NCBI GenBank assembly: GCA_016713325.1
Contig: JADJPJ010000017.1
Coordinates: 62,001 to 126,000 of the forward strand
Length of the DNA stretch: 64,000 nt
Direction: 5' to 3'
DNA from: Candidatus Flexifilum affinis
Lineage (GTDB): Bacteria > Chloroflexota > Anaerolineae > Aggregatilineales > Phototrophicaceae
Positions 40,506-50,820 of this stretch are shown here, in pieces. The number at the start of each line of letters is the position of its first letter. Within the stretch, counting starts at the first letter, position 1. The notes under the pieces were generated by a model that worked only from the letters and a program-made list of their open reading frames with translations, made no database searches and was not told the origin of the DNA. Position numbers and translations under genes: made by a program.

Positions 40506-41873
40506 TTAGCTGGCTTCGGTGGCTTCCGCGGTCGCGTCGGCGGCGGGTTCCTCGACCGGCTCTTCCGTGGCAGCCGCCTCATCGCCAGCGGCTTCGGTGG
40601 TCGCCTCAACCGTGGCCTCGGTGGTAGGCGCCAGGGTCGGCACGACGGTTGGCGTCGGCTCGGCGCTGGCCAGCGCGATCTGCGGGATCACGGCGAAGGT
40701 GCTCATCACCTGCGCCAGATCGCGGTAGATGTCAATCTCCGACGCATCGGACACGTCGAGCGACGGTGCTTCTTCAGTAGACTCGGCAGCGGCCTCAGGT
40801 GTCGCTTCTGCCGCGGCTTCGTCGGTGTTGATGGCGTTCAGGTCGATGCCTGCTGCCGGGAAGCGCAGATCGGCGACATGCAATGCGCCGTCCGCGCCGT
40901 TCAGCAGGTTGGCCAGGCCGCTCTGGCCCTCGCCATCGACGTTGGTGTAGGTGTAGGCGACGGCGAAACCGGTTGATCCGAGGCGCTCGATGGCCTCGAC
41001 GCTGCTGACGGTGACGCCAGCGCGCAGGGACTCGGCGAAGGCGCGGGCGGCGTCTTCATCGTCGACACTCGTGCCCGCCACGTTTTGCAGGCGGAGCTGC
41101 ACGCCGTTGCTGCTGGCGATGCTGGTCGGTCCGCCGGCGGCGGTGTCGGTCACGGTCCATTCCGAGGGGTAGCGGATGACCGTGCTGGCGGCGATATCGT
41201 AGTGCGCGGTCCAGTCGAGCGGCGTGCTCTGGAAGAAGGTGTACGGCGTGAACGAGGCCGCGAAGCCGTCGAGCAGATAGCGCAGCAGCTCGGTGGCGTT
41301 CTCCGGCGCAAGCACGCGGATGACGTAAATCCAGCGGCCGTCGGTCCAGATGTACTGGCGGGCGACATACTGCTGGCGGTTGAGCGTGATGTTGAAGTCG
41401 ATCTGCAGGCGCTGTGCCGCCGGGTCGAAGACGCGGGCGCTCTCTTCCCACTGGTTGAAGCGCGCCCAACTGGCGCCGATCACCTCGCGGGTGAAGCGGG
41501 TTGTCAGTTCTTCCGGTTGGATCGGTCCGCCGGCGTCCTCGACGTAGCTGTCGACAACCGCCAGCGATTCGTTGTTGATGAGGTTGACCTGGGCGATGGT
41601 CGCACCCTTGCTGGGCTCGCTCGCCTGCCAGCCTTCCGGTTGGCCGATGCTGAAGATGCCGGTTGGGTGCAGGTAGACCTTATCGAAGCTGATGACGCTC
41701 AGATCGGAGGGCGGGGGCGGGAAGGTGGGGATGGGCACCTCGGTTGGCGTGGTCGTCTCTGCAGTCGTGGTCGAATTCTGCGTAAACAGAGGAATAATCG
41801 CGCCAGCGATCAGCACGACGGCCATGAAAATACCGAGGGCGATGCTCGCGCGTCGGGCGCTGTTACCTGTCAT
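40506..41873 (-). CDS. Membrane-anchored protein with two PsbP/Mog1-like domains
   Basis: 455 residues. A TM anchor at about 11-30 ([18 protein letters not shown]) and a Thr/Pro-rich linker lead to two similar alpha/beta modules (about 62-205 and 210-330). Each has the form F-S-I-x-x-P-E-G-W ([32 protein letters not shown]), as in DUF1795/PsbP-like proteins. The C-terminal 100 residues are Ala/Thr/Glu low complexity ([14 protein letters not shown]). It probably lies outside the membrane. Function unknown; it is one of several such anchored proteins here. Confidence 0.72.
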   Translation of the reverse strand: MTGNSARRASIALGIFMAVVLIAGAIIPLFTQNSTTTAETTTPTEVPIPTFPPPPSDLSVISFDKVYLHPTGIFSIGQPEGWQASEPSKGATIAQVNLINNESLAVVDSYVEDAGGPIQPEELTTRFTREVIGASWARFNQWEESARVFDPAAQRLQIDFNITLNRQQYVARQYIWTDGRWIYVIRVLAPENATELLRYLLDGFAASFTPYTFFQSTPLDWTAHYDIAASTVIRYPSEWTVTDTAAGGPTSIASSNGVQLRLQNVAGTSVDDEDAARAFAESLRAGVTVSSVEAIERLGSTGFAVAYTYTNVDGEGQSGLANLLNGADGALHVADLRFPAAGIDLNAINTDEAAAEATPEAAAESTEEAPSLDVSDASEIDIYRDLAQVMSTFAVIPQIALASAEPTPTVVPTLAPTTEATVEATTEAAGDEAAATEEPVEEPAADATAEATEAS

Positions 41874-42022
41874 GTAATGAACTCCGCGGTGGAAAAACTA
41901 TACCGGGCAAAACTCGGCACATCATACTTCAAAAGCGGCGGGTTGTTAAGCCGATGATGCGCCGGGGCGCATTCGGAGTACAATCGCCCCAAAATCGAAC
42001 AAGCAGGATTACAGGGCGTTTC

Positions 42023-43633
42023 ATGGATGTGATTGAGACCCAGGTTGACCCGAACGACGAGCGTTTTCAAGCGAATGACGCTTATCATCGGGCGCTGGCG
42101 GCGGAGCTTCGCGAGCGGCTGATGCAGGTTCGACAGGGCGGTGGCGAACAATATCAGCAGCGCCACCGCGAACAGGGCAAGCTGTTTGTGCGCGATCGCA
42201 TCGACCGGCTGATCGATCCTGGCTCGCCGTTTCTGGAACTGGCCCCGCTAGCCGGCTGGGAACTGTACGATGGCGAGGCGCCGGCCGCCGGGATGGTGAC
42301 GGGGATCGGTCGAGTGAGCGGCGTGGAATGCCTGATCGTCGCCAACGACGCCACGGTCAAGGGCGGCACCTATTTCCCGATGACCGTCAAGAAGCACCTG
42401 CGCGCCCAGCAGGTAGCGCTGGAAAATCGGCTGCCGTGCATCTATCTGGTCGACAGCGGCGGGGCGTTTTTGCCAATGCAGGATGAAGTCTTCCCCGATG
42501 CCGACGACTTTGGACGCATCTTTTACAATCAGGCGCAGATGAGCGCTGCCGGCGTCCCGCAGATCAGCGCGGTGATGGGGAGCTGCACGGCGGGCGGCGC
42601 CTACGTCCCGGCCATGTCCGACGAGACGGTGATCGTCAACAAGACAGGGACGATCTTCCTGGGCGGGCCGCCGCTGGTCAAGGCGGCTACCGGCGAAGAA
42701 GTGACCGCCGAGGACCTGGGCGGCGCCTATGTGCACACCCACCAGTCCGGCGTGGCTGATCATTTCGCGGAAGACGACGACCATGCCCTGAGCATCGTCC
42801 GGCAGATCGTCGCCACGCTCAACTGGCGCAAGTCGGTGACGCTCGATCTGGCCGCGCCGGAGGATCCGCTTTACCCCGCCGACGACCTGTACGGCCTGCT
42901 GCCGGCGACATTCCGCGAATCCTACGACGTGCGCGAGGTGATCGCCCGTCTGGTCGACGGCAGCCGATTACGTGAGTTCAAGGCCGACTACGGCACGACG
43001 CTGGTCACGGGTTTCGCCCGTATCGAGGGTATGCCTGTCGGAATCATCGGCAACAACGGCGTGCTGTTCAGCGAGTCGGCGCTCAAGGGGGCGCACTTCA
43101 TCGAATTGTGCACGGCGCGGGGCATCCCCCTGCTGTTTTTACAGAACATCACCGGCTTCATGGTCGGCAAAGCTTACGAGACGGGCGGCATCGCCAAGGA
43201 CGGCGCGAAGATGGTCCATGCCGTGGCCAATGCCCGCGTGCCCAAACTGACTGTGATCATTGGCGGCAGTTTCGGCGCCGGCAACTACGGCATGTGCGGC
43301 CGCGCCTATGCGCCGCGCTTCCTGTGGATGTGGCCCAACGCTCGCATCAGCGTCATGGGCGGGGAGCAGGCGGCCAACGTGCTGCTGACGGTCAAGCGCG
43401 ATCAACTGGCGCGGCAGGGCAAGCCGGAGTTACCGGCGGAAGAGCAGGAGGCGTTCAAAGCGCCGATCCTGGAGAAGTACGAGCGCGAGGGCAGTCCATA
43501 CTATTCGACAGCGCGCTTGTGGGATGACGGCATCCTTGACCCGGCGGAGACTCGTCGGGTGCTCGGGCTGGCCCTGAGCGCCTGCCTGAACGCGCCGATT
43601 CCGCCGACGCAGTACGGGGTGTTCCGCATGTAA
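42023..43633 (+). CDS. Acyl-CoA carboxylase carboxyltransferase (beta) subunit
   Basis: 536 residues from ATG 42023; the frame extends upstream to 41954 without a site. Carboxyltransferase of the MccB/PccB type: it moves CO2 from carboxybiotin to an acyl-CoA such as 3-methylcrotonyl- or propionyl-CoA. The N half has [39 protein letters not shown] and [18 protein letters not shown], closest to methylcrotonyl-CoA carboxylase. The oxyanion-forming turns are in [16 protein letters not shown] and [18 protein letters not shown]. No biotin carboxylase or biotin carrier gene is adjacent, so the alpha subunit must be elsewhere. Full length. Confidence 0.93.
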   Translation: MDVIETQVDPNDERFQANDAYHRALAAELRERLMQVRQGGGEQYQQRHREQGKLFVRDRIDRLIDPGSPFLELAPLAGWELYDGEAPAAGMVTGIGRVSGVECLIVANDATVKGGTYFPMTVKKHLRAQQVALENRLPCIYLVDSGGAFLPMQDEVFPDADDFGRIFYNQAQMSAAGVPQISAVMGSCTAGGAYVPAMSDETVIVNKTGTIFLGGPPLVKAATGEEVTAEDLGGAYVHTHQSGVADHFAEDDDHALSIVRQIVATLNWRKSVTLDLAAPEDPLYPADDLYGLLPATFRESYDVREVIARLVDGSRLREFKADYGTTLVTGFARIEGMPVGIIGNNGVLFSESALKGAHFIELCTARGIPLLFLQNITGFMVGKAYETGGIAKDGAKMVHAVANARVPKLTVIIGGSFGAGNYGMCGRAYAPRFLWMWPNARISVMGGEQAANVLLTVKRDQLARQGKPELPAEEQEAFKAPILEKYEREGSPYYSTARLWDDGILDPAETRRVLGLALSACLNAPIPPTQYGVFRM

Positions 43634-43741
43634 GGTGGGTTGTTCACGATGTTCGAGGCAGTGAGGGTTACTCGAAGGCAGAAAAGCGCCTGCTGAGACA
43701 GGTGTTGTTAAAGAGGGCGGACTTCCACAAAGGAGATCACT

Positions 43742-45084
43742 ATGCTCGGAATCCGTCAGTTGATCGTCTTCCGCTTCGTTTCCATCTCCGTTTTCGGCTT
43801 CCATCCTGCTGGCGTTCGCGACCAGCGTCGGTGGCCTCCTTCGGTAGCGCAAAACCTCTGCGATCCATCGGTCGATCATGCGACTGTGGGGCGCAAGCCT
43901 TCGAGGCCGGTGATTATCCACAAGCGATCGCCTCATACCAATGCGCCGTCACTGCCGAACCGCACAATCCCCACCTGCTGGCGTCGCTGGGCGATGCCTA
44001 TCTGCTCGACGGGCAGCTTCTGGCAGCGATTACCTTCTACCGTTTCGCGAACAACACCAGTCCCAATCTGGAAGAATCGAATTCGATCACCGACGAACAC
44101 CAGGCGGCACGGGATGCTGCCGTCGAAGCGGCGCCGGAGGACGTGAACGCACACTTCCTGCGCGCGGCCTATCTGTGGACATTGGCCCTGGACGACGAGG
44201 CGCTGGCAGATTACGAGGCAATCCTGGAGATTGAGCCGGACTATGCGGAGGTCCTCGCGCTTCAAGGATCCTCGCACGCCTATCTGGGTGACACTGCGCA
44301 GGCGGAGGTAATCTGGCGGCAGGCGATGGAGGTGAACTCCGGCAATGCGCATGTGCCGGCCTTTATCGCGTGGACGGCGCTTAACGTGGGTCAGGAAGCT
44401 CTGGTTGAAGAACACTTCGCGCAGGCCCTTGCGCTTGATCCGAACGATCCGTATGTGCTGTTCGCGCTTGCCGACAGCCTCGATGCTGTTGGTGATTACG
44501 AGGCGGAGATCGAGGTTCTGCAAGCGATCAATCTGCCACTCTCGCCGCTCACCATGGCGCCGACCATTCGCCTCGGCGCAGCGTATCTGAACCTTGGCGA
44601 CAAAGTGCGCGCCGCGCGCTGGTTTGATGAGGCGGCGGAATTTGGCGAGGATCAGCCAAGCATTCTGTACGACGTTGCCTTCGCTTACGCCGGCATCGAC
44701 GATGACGCGGCCGCCGGCTATCTCTATCGCTATACGCGGGCCATCGAGAGGGAGCGGGGGAGCGACAAGATTATCAAGATCGGCGACCCCCTGCTGATCG
44801 CGATAATTCGCGGGCGGGTGTTTCGGCTGGTTTTCAGGGCTGATCAAGGTCAGGCACTCTCCTTGAGTGTCGCCTCAAGTGATACGCTCGACCCTCTGAT
44901 CGTGCTGCTCGACCCGGATGGCGAGGCGATCGCTTTCAGCGACGATGCCGATCCGGACAACGACGATTATTCCTCGCTGATCGAGGGCTGGGTCGCACCC
45001 GCCGACGGCCTCTATACGCTGGTCGTCACCCATGCCTTCCTGGGCAGCGAAGGCGAAACCGAGGTGTTGATCGTCGAGGAGTAG
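43742..45084 (+). CDS. Secreted TPR protein with C-terminal PPC-like domain (frameshifted N-terminus)
   Basis: The strong site AAGGAG (43730-43735) points to ATG 43742, giving MLGIRQLIVFRFVSISVF, a plausible start of a signal peptide. The TPR body is in another frame (from about GAQAFEAGDYPQAIASYQCA), and a hydrophobic ILLAFATSVGGLL and a QNLCDPSVDH lie in yet other frames between. Two or three indels in the first 60 codons are needed to join them. The body has about six TPRs (43900-44750). It then has a PPC-like beta-sandwich at the end (DPLIVLLDPDGEAIAFSDDA, GLYTLVVTHAFL). An alternative uninterrupted start at 43702 lacks a signal peptide and ribosome site. Probably exported; role unknown. 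Confidence 0.7.
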
Positions 45085-45123
45085 GCTTCAGCGTTTTCCG
45101 TTTCGCGCAGGCGCGCCAACTCT

Positions 45124-46548
45124 TCAGGCCACCGCCTGCGCGATGCCTTTAAGCGCGTCCTCCAGCAAGAGGGTCTTGCCGGCTTCGTAGAGCTCCTGAA
45201 AGCGCTGCGCGCCCAGGCTACCAGTGGCGGCCGCTTTCAGCGGCTCGACACGGCGTGTCTCCAGGTGTTCCGCATACCCGGAGAGCAGACCCAACCAGCG
45301 CGCGGCCGATTCCGCTTCGCCGGCATGCAGCCACACCTGCGCGGCGGAGAGCAGGACTCTGGCCAGGAAGTTGTCGCTGCCGATCTCGAAAGCGTAGTCG
45401 ATCCCTTCCCGCAGGGTGGCGCGCGCTTCGCTCAGTTCGTCGCGCTCCGCATACCACCAGGCCAGCGCCGCGCACACCTCGACCAGATAGTAGAGAATAC
45501 GGCCCTCGCGGGAGAGCGCCAACGCCTCTTGCAGATGCGCGAATGCTTCATCCAGACGTCCCTGGCGCGCGCGCGCATCGGCCAAGTAGCGCAGGATGTC
45601 GATGATGCCGCCCATCGCGTTGATGGACCGCCCCAGATCCAGCGCCTCCTCGTAGTGCTCGGCTGCCGCGTCGAGATCGCCCAGTTCCGCCTCGCAGACA
45701 CCCAGGCACAGAAGCGCCGTCGGCAGGATCCGCTGGAAGCCGGTGCGCCTGCAGACTTCCACGGCGCGTTCGGCGTAGATCTTCGCCGGCTGAAAGTCAT
45801 TCAAATTGATCAACACGTTGTTCAAGGTGATGTAGGCGGTGCTCAGCTCTGCCTCGTTGCCATGGGTCTCCACGACGTGCAGGTAGCGCTCAAAGTAGGG
45901 ATGGGCTGCGCGTGAATCGCCGCGAAACATGAGCGCACGTCCCAGCCCCTGGTAGGCTCGGCCCATCTCGATCTGATCGCCGAGCGGCTCGAAGACCGCG
46001 AGACACTGTTTGAAGGCTTCCTCTGCTTCTGCCAGTGTCCCCCGGTGCAGCGCCACCGAACCGAGGGTGTACCAGGCGTGTCCCAGGTTCGGCTGATCGT
46101 CGGCCTGCCGGGCGAGATCCAGCAGCGTGCGGCCATAGCGCTCGGCCTCATCGGCCCGACCCATGTAGAAGAGGGTCTGCCCAAGCTGGAACAGACAAAG
46201 GCGTTCCGCCTCGCCGTCGCCGACGCGCTGCGCGGCCGCCAGGGCCTGTTCAAGCCAGAGCAATCGTTCTGGCGGGGACTGGCGAACGCGCAGCAGCTCG
46301 TTGGCTGCCAACGAGAGATGGGTGCATAGCTGTGCCCGCTCCAGATCGTCCGAGCTGCCGGCGGCTGCCCACTTCTGCCACTTCTGGATCTGCATCCAAT
46401 CCTGATCGATCAGGCTGACCCAGTAGCTGTGTTTCTGCTGACCGCGCTTGACCGCGCCATTGGCCTGACGCAGTTTGTTCACGTAGTGCTTGGCCAGACG
46501 GATCTGAGCACTCTGGAGTGCCTGCTGGCCGGTTCCCTGAATCGTCAT
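45124..46548 (-). CDS. TPR-repeat protein coupled to the SARP/NB-ARC regulator
   Basis: 474 residues, almost entirely TPR/helical repeats from about 60 to 440 (RVGDGEAERLCLFQLGQTLF, HAWYTLGSVALHRGTLAEAE, AELSTAYITLNNVLINLN). Its ATG overlaps the stop of the NB-ARC gene by four bases. In the common one-chain arrangement BTAD, NB-ARC and TPR are fused, so this looks like a split version in which the ligand-sensing TPR arm is a separate chain. No DNA-binding motif of its own. Confidence 0.85.
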   Translation of the reverse strand: MTIQGTGQQALQSAQIRLAKHYVNKLRQANGAVKRGQQKHSYWVSLIDQDWMQIQKWQKWAAAGSSDDLERAQLCTHLSLAANELLRVRQSPPERLLWLEQALAAAQRVGDGEAERLCLFQLGQTLFYMGRADEAERYGRTLLDLARQADDQPNLGHAWYTLGSVALHRGTLAEAEEAFKQCLAVFEPLGDQIEMGRAYQGLGRALMFRGDSRAAHPYFERYLHVVETHGNEAELSTAYITLNNVLINLNDFQPAKIYAERAVEVCRRTGFQRILPTALLCLGVCEAELGDLDAAAEHYEEALDLGRSINAMGGIIDILRYLADARARQGRLDEAFAHLQEALALSREGRILYYLVEVCAALAWWYAERDELSEARATLREGIDYAFEIGSDNFLARVLLSAAQVWLHAGEAESAARWLGLLSGYAEHLETRRVEPLKAAATGSLGAQRFQELYEAGKTLLLEDALKGIAQAVA

Positions 46549-48365
46549 TCGGACCCTCCGACTTCCACGTCGAGCAGGGAGCGGGCGTGCAGCGCCAAAA
46601 GGGCGTGCATCTGGAAGCGGCCGCCGCTGATCGGCTCCATCAGGCCGCGGTCGACCAGCTTGCGGGCGATCGGGCGGACGTCGTCGGTGTCCCAGACGAC
46701 GCTCATGGCGGCCAGGTCGAAGGTGGCCGGCTTGGGTACGAACAGCCCGAGGAAGGCGAACCGCTGGCGGGTCTCGGCATCCAGCGAGTCGGTGCTGCGC
46801 TTCAGGAGCGCCGCCACCGTCGGCGAAAGCTCACGTTCCACGCCGATCATGCCGCTGGGCGGGTGCGCTTGCAGCAGGCTGGCGCCCTGACGCAATTCGG
46901 CCAGCAGATCGCCGACGCCCCACCCCAGGCGCGCCTCGCTGTGCAGCAGCCGCCCTGCCACGTGGATGGCCAGCGGCAATCCTTCCAGGTCGCTGACCAG
47001 TTCGCGCGTCTCGTGGGGATGGTTGGCGACCGTATCCGGGCTGAGCCGGGCCAGGAGTTCCAGTCCGCTGGACTGCGAGAGCACCGGCAGCCGGTAGATG
47101 TCGTCGGCGGCAGGGGCCAGGTCGGCGGCCACGTCGTTGAGGCGGCTGGTCATGATCAGGGCGCAGCCTTGTCCGCCGACCTGAAACGGGCTGGCGTGCT
47201 GCGCCTGCCAGACATCGTCCAGGATCAGCAGCATGCGCTTGTCGCGAAGTGCGGCGGTGATCTGGGCGCTCATGTCCTCGACGCGGCGGGCGCGGTTAGG
47301 TTCGGTCAGCCGCAGCGAATCGGCCCAGGAGGAGATCCAACCGGTGATATCGGGGTTTTCGCCCATGCAGGCCCACAGAATGCCGTCGGGAAACTGGCGA
47401 GCCACGTCCGGGTCATGGGCGATCATGGCCACGATCGTGCTTTTGCCGACGCCCGGCCAGCCCTGGATGACGGTCGTGCCATGCATCTCCGTCCCGCCGA
47501 TGCCCAGGCGCGCCTTGATCGCCTGCAAGGACTCTTCGCGCCCGATGATCAGCGGGGGCATCGGCGGCATGGTGCTCGAAAAACCGACCGGCGCTTCGGG
47601 CGACAATCGCTCATTCTGAATGGCCTGGTACAACTGCGTGGTCTCATCCTCAGGGAGCGCCGCCAGTTCCTCTTCCAGAATGGCAACGCACGCCTTGTAC
47701 TGGCGCAGCGCTTCCGACCGCTGTCCGCTGGCTGCGTAGAGGCGCATGAGCTGGCGGTGGGCCGGTTCGTGCAGCGGGTCGACGGCCAGCCAGTCGCGGG
47801 CGTACTGGACGGCCGGTTCGTACTGCCGGGCGTCGGCGTAATACTGCGAGAGCTTCCGGTTCGCCTCGGCCAGTTCGCGGCGCAGCCATTCGCGCTGCAT
47901 CATCTGCCAGTCGTCGAAGTCTTCGCTGTCAGACAGGCTGAACCCGGTCATGAAATCGCCCCGATACAAATCGAGTGCCTGCTGGAAGAGGGGAATGCAC
48001 TGTTCGCACAGCGTCTCTCGCCCATGCCCGTGTGTTGCGCTTTGACCCAGAAGGTCGACGAATGCCGAGACATCCGCCCACAGGCTGTCCGGCGCGATGG
48101 CCAGGGTGGCCCGGTCGGCCTGAAGCCAGTCCACCGGAACCGGTGAGGTGAGCGAGGTGAGTACGCTGCGCAGCGCGGTACGCCCGTGTTCTTCGTCCAG
48201 GTCGGGCCAGAGCAGATTGGCCAGCATAGACCGGCTTTGACGACCCTCGGCCAGTGCGAGCATCGCTGCCAGGGCCAGCGCCTTGCGCCGCTCGATCTTG
48301 ATCGGCGTTCCTCGATACTCGAGTTCAGGCGTGCCAAACAGGTACAGACGTAAGTCGCTCATCAC
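46545..48365 (-). CDS. SARP/BTAD transcriptional regulator with NB-ARC ATPase domain
   Basis: 606 residues. An OmpR-like winged helix (about 3-95: LRLYLFGTPELEYRG, RKALALAAMLALAEGRQSR) is followed by a bacterial transcriptional activation domain (100-250: DLYRGDFMTGFSL, QREWLRRELAEANRKL, HEPAHRQLMRLYAASG). A STAND NB-ARC ATPase occupies about 270-500, with Walker A GWPGVGKSTIVAM, Walker B LLILDDVW and MTSRLND sensor. A winged-helix tail lies to 606. Such regulators switch on ADP/ATP exchange and activate transcription. Either of the first two Met codons can start. Target unknown. Confidence 0.88.
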   Translation of the reverse strand: MMSDLRLYLFGTPELEYRGTPIKIERRKALALAAMLALAEGRQSRSMLANLLWPDLDEEHGRTALRSVLTSLTSPVPVDWLQADRATLAIAPDSLWADVSAFVDLLGQSATHGHGRETLCEQCIPLFQQALDLYRGDFMTGFSLSDSEDFDDWQMMQREWLRRELAEANRKLSQYYADARQYEPAVQYARDWLAVDPLHEPAHRQLMRLYAASGQRSEALRQYKACVAILEEELAALPEDETTQLYQAIQNERLSPEAPVGFSSTMPPMPPLIIGREESLQAIKARLGIGGTEMHGTTVIQGWPGVGKSTIVAMIAHDPDVARQFPDGILWACMGENPDITGWISSWADSLRLTEPNRARRVEDMSAQITAALRDKRMLLILDDVWQAQHASPFQVGGQGCALIMTSRLNDVAADLAPAADDIYRLPVLSQSSGLELLARLSPDTVANHPHETRELVSDLEGLPLAIHVAGRLLHSEARLGWGVGDLLAELRQGASLLQAHPPSGMIGVERELSPTVAALLKRSTDSLDAETRQRFAFLGLFVPKPATFDLAAMSVVWDTDDVRPIARKLVDRGLMEPISGGRFQMHALLALHARSLLDVEVGGSE

Positions 48366-48524
48366 AGTATTCCCAGGTTGCGTTTCTGTCGCGATGCTGT
48401 CACGTGAAATTCATATACTAGCATCAAGAGTTCCAACCGCGCCAATGCAACGCCCTTGCTCTGCCATCGCACCCGCGCCAATGGCGACGGTTATCCAATC
48501 ATTTATTTGTATGGAGATATGGCA

Positions 48525-48725
48525 ATGAACGATCCCGACCACGTCCACGACTCGATCAACCTGCTGGCTGGTGGAAAGGTGAGCCATACCACCCGGCCGG
48601 GCGAAGCATCCAAGACAATGGAATTTGCTCTTCAGGGACGTACAACGGGGCGCAATGCCGGCGGACGACGGCTTTCGGCTGTGTGGCGCGGTTTCACTTC
48701 GCTGTTTCGCCGCTCTTCGACCTGA
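48525..48725 (+). CDS. Possible small protein of unknown function
   Basis: 66 codons from ATG 48525 with ATGGAG eleven bases upstream. Sequence is polar (MNDPDHVHDSINLLAGG) with a basic tail (RGFTSLFRRSST). It resembles no family I know. Support is limited to an acceptable start and position just before the beta-sandwich protein gene. Confidence 0.35.
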   Translation: MNDPDHVHDSINLLAGGKVSHTTRPGEASKTMEFALQGRTTGRNAGGRRLSAVWRGFTSLFRRSST

Positions 48726-48760
48726 GACGCATCCGGACGAAAACTGAAAGGTCGTTTGCC

Positions 48761-49177
48761 TTGCGCTCACTATTCATCGCGCAGAAGCGCCTTCTGCTGA
48801 TGCCCGCCCTGTCGCTGCTCCTGCTTTTCGCGCTCGTACCCGTGTCGGCGCAGACGGTGGATAACTTCGCCATCGTCTACGGCGATACGGTTTCGGACGG
48901 CGTCCCCGGCCCCGGCGCAGGCAACATCGAAGTGGGCGGCGCTCAGGATGCCTATACGTTCACCGGCACGGCGGGCGATGAGATGATCTTGGACGTGCTC
49001 GCCGGATCGAATGGAACGTTTCGCTGGAAGATCGCGGCGCCGGATGCCACGATCTTGTTCGACGGCCTCTACGTGGACCGTCTGGTGACGCTCACGCAGA
49101 CCGGCACACACACGATCACGGTGTCAGGATTCACCGGGATCGAGCGTCGGCGTCTATTCCTTTCACCTCCTCCTTAG
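48761..49177 (+). CDS. Secreted six-repeat beta-sandwich protein, part 1 (frameshift near 49138)
   Basis: The TTG at 48761 starts a signal peptide (LRSLFIAQKRLLLMPALS.. LVPVSAQ) with GAAAGG upstream. The first 109-residue repeat follows: FAIVYGDTVSDGVPGPGAG, AYTFTGTAGDEMILDV, DATILFDGLYVDR, TGTHTITVSGFTG. The repeat belongs to the PPC-like / proprotein-convertase P-like beta-sandwich class common in secreted proteins. At ACCGGGATCG one G too many throws the frame into a stop; without it the text reads TGSSVGVYSF, matching later repeats. Confidence 0.75.
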   Translation: MRSLFIAQKRLLLMPALSLLLLFALVPVSAQTVDNFAIVYGDTVSDGVPGPGAGNIEVGGAQDAYTFTGTAGDEMILDVLAGSNGTFRWKIAAPDATILFDGLYVDRLVTLTQTGTHTITVSGFTGIERRRLFLSPPP

Positions 49178-50820
49178 CCCCGCTCCACAGAACTTCGCCA
49201 TTGGCTATGGTGATACCGTCTCGGACGGCGTGCCGGCTGCCGGCGCAGGCAATCTGGAAGTGCCCGGCGCCCAGGATAACTACACATTCAGCGCTACGGC
49301 GGGCGACACGATAGTCTTGGACGTGCTGTCCGGTTCGAACACGACGTTTCGCTGGCGGATCAGCGCGCCGGACAGTTCTGTTCTGTTCGATGGCCTTTAC
49401 GCTGACCGGCAGCTGGCGCTCACACAGACCGGCACGCACACGATTACCGTGTACGGGTTGAGCCCGACGAGCAGCGGCGCCTATTCCTTCCGCCTGCTTC
49501 TTTCTCCAGCACCGCAGAACTTCGCGATCGCCATTGGCGACACCGTGTCGGATGGTGTCCCGGCGGCGGGCGCTGGCAACCTGGAAGCGCCGGGATCGCT
49601 GGATATCTACAGCTTCGCCGGAGCGGCAGGACAGTCGGTCATCTTCGACTGGCTGAGCGGCAGTAATGGAGTGATCGGCTGGCGGTTGAATGCGCCGGAT
49701 GGGGCAGTTCTGTTCGACGTATTTCTGGTCGACATTGAGCAAACCCTTCCTCAGACGGGCACGTACACCCTGACGCTGCGCGGGAATCAGGTCACCAGTG
49801 TTGGGACTTACTCGTTCACCCTGCTCCTTGCCCCGGAACCGCAGAACTTCACGATTGCCATTGGCGATACGGTGTCGGCGGATGTACCGGGTCCGGGCGC
49901 GGGGAACCTGGAAGCACCGGGCGCGCAGGACAACTATTCTTTCGACGTGGTTGCGGGGCAACAGGTGATCTTCGACTGGCTGAGTGGGAGCACTGCTTGC
50001 TGGGTTGGCGGCTGAACGCCCCGGATGGTTCGGTCCTCTTCGACGTTTTTCTGGCTGATCGACAGGAAACACTGACTCAGACCGGGACCTATACGCTAAC
50101 CCTGCGTGGGAACCAGGTCACTTCTTTCGGATCGTATTCGTTCCAGATCCTGCCGGTCCCGACCTCCGAGTCCTTCACCATCGCCATCGGCGACACGGTG
50201 TCGGACGGCGTGCCGGCGGCGGGCGCGGGTAATCTGGAACTGCCCGGCGCCCAGGATATCTATTCCTTCAATGCAATCGCGGGTCAGGAGGTTATCTTCG
50301 ATCGGCTGAGCGGCAACGCGGCCCAGATCGGCTGGCGGCTGAACGCGCCGGATGGTTCGGTGGTGTTCGACGCTATTCTTGTCGATCGGCAGGTCACGCT
50401 CACCCAGACGGGCACCTATGCGCTGACCGTGCGCGGCAACTCCCCCACCGGCTTCGGGATCTATTCCTTCAGTCTGGTGTCTGTTTCCGCGGTCGAGACG
50501 TTCAATATCAGCCTGGGTGACATCGTGTCGGATGGCGTGCCGGCGGCAGGCGCGGGCAACCTGGAAGCGCCGGGCGCCATCGACCGGTATCTGTTCAGCG
50601 CCTCCGCCGGACAGTGGATCTACCTCGACTTTCTGGCTGGAAACAATGGCTTGATCGGCTGGCGGCTGGAAGCGCCGGACGGCTCGACGCTGTTCGACTC
50701 GTTCCTGACCGATCGGCTGCTTCAGCTCGACCAGACCGGTGTCTATACGTTGATCCTGCGCGGCAACACGCCCGACGATTTCGGCACCTACTCGTTCGCG
50801 CTGCTGGCTCAGGACACGTT
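48881..50820 (+). repeat. Six 109-codon repeats
   Basis: The GDTVSDGVP-type motif starts at 48881, 49209, 49536, 49863, 50189 and 50516, i.e. spacings 328, 327, 327, 326 and 327. The regular 327 shows the expected register, and 328 and 326 flag one-base insertion and deletion. Confidence 0.9.
49140..50015 (+). CDS. Six-repeat beta-sandwich protein, part 2 (repeats 2 to 4)
   Basis: Middle reading frame of the same gene: SSVGVYSFHLLLSPAPQNF leads into repeats 2, 3 and the first half of 4 (AGAGNLEVPGAQDNYTF, GSNGVIGWRLNAPDGAVLFD). It stops at 50013 because a base is missing in GGGAGCACTGC; with it the text would read LSGS-N-CLLGWRLNAPDGS. It is not a separate gene. Confidence 0.7.
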   Translation, partial: SSVGVYSFHLLLSPAPQNFAIGYGDTVSDGVPAAGAGNLEVPGAQDNYTFSATAGDTIVLDVLSGSNTTFRWRISAPDSSVLFDGLYADRQLALTQTGTHTITVYGLSPTSSGAYSFRLLLSPAPQNFAIAIGDTVSDGVPAAGAGNLEAPGSLDIYSFAGAAGQSVIFDWLSGSNGVIGWRLNAPDGAVLFDVFLVDIEQTLPQTGTYTLTLRGNQVTSVGTYSFTLLLAPEPQNFTIAIGDTVSADVPGPGAGNLEAPGAQDNYSFDVVAGQQVIFDWLSGSTACWVGG

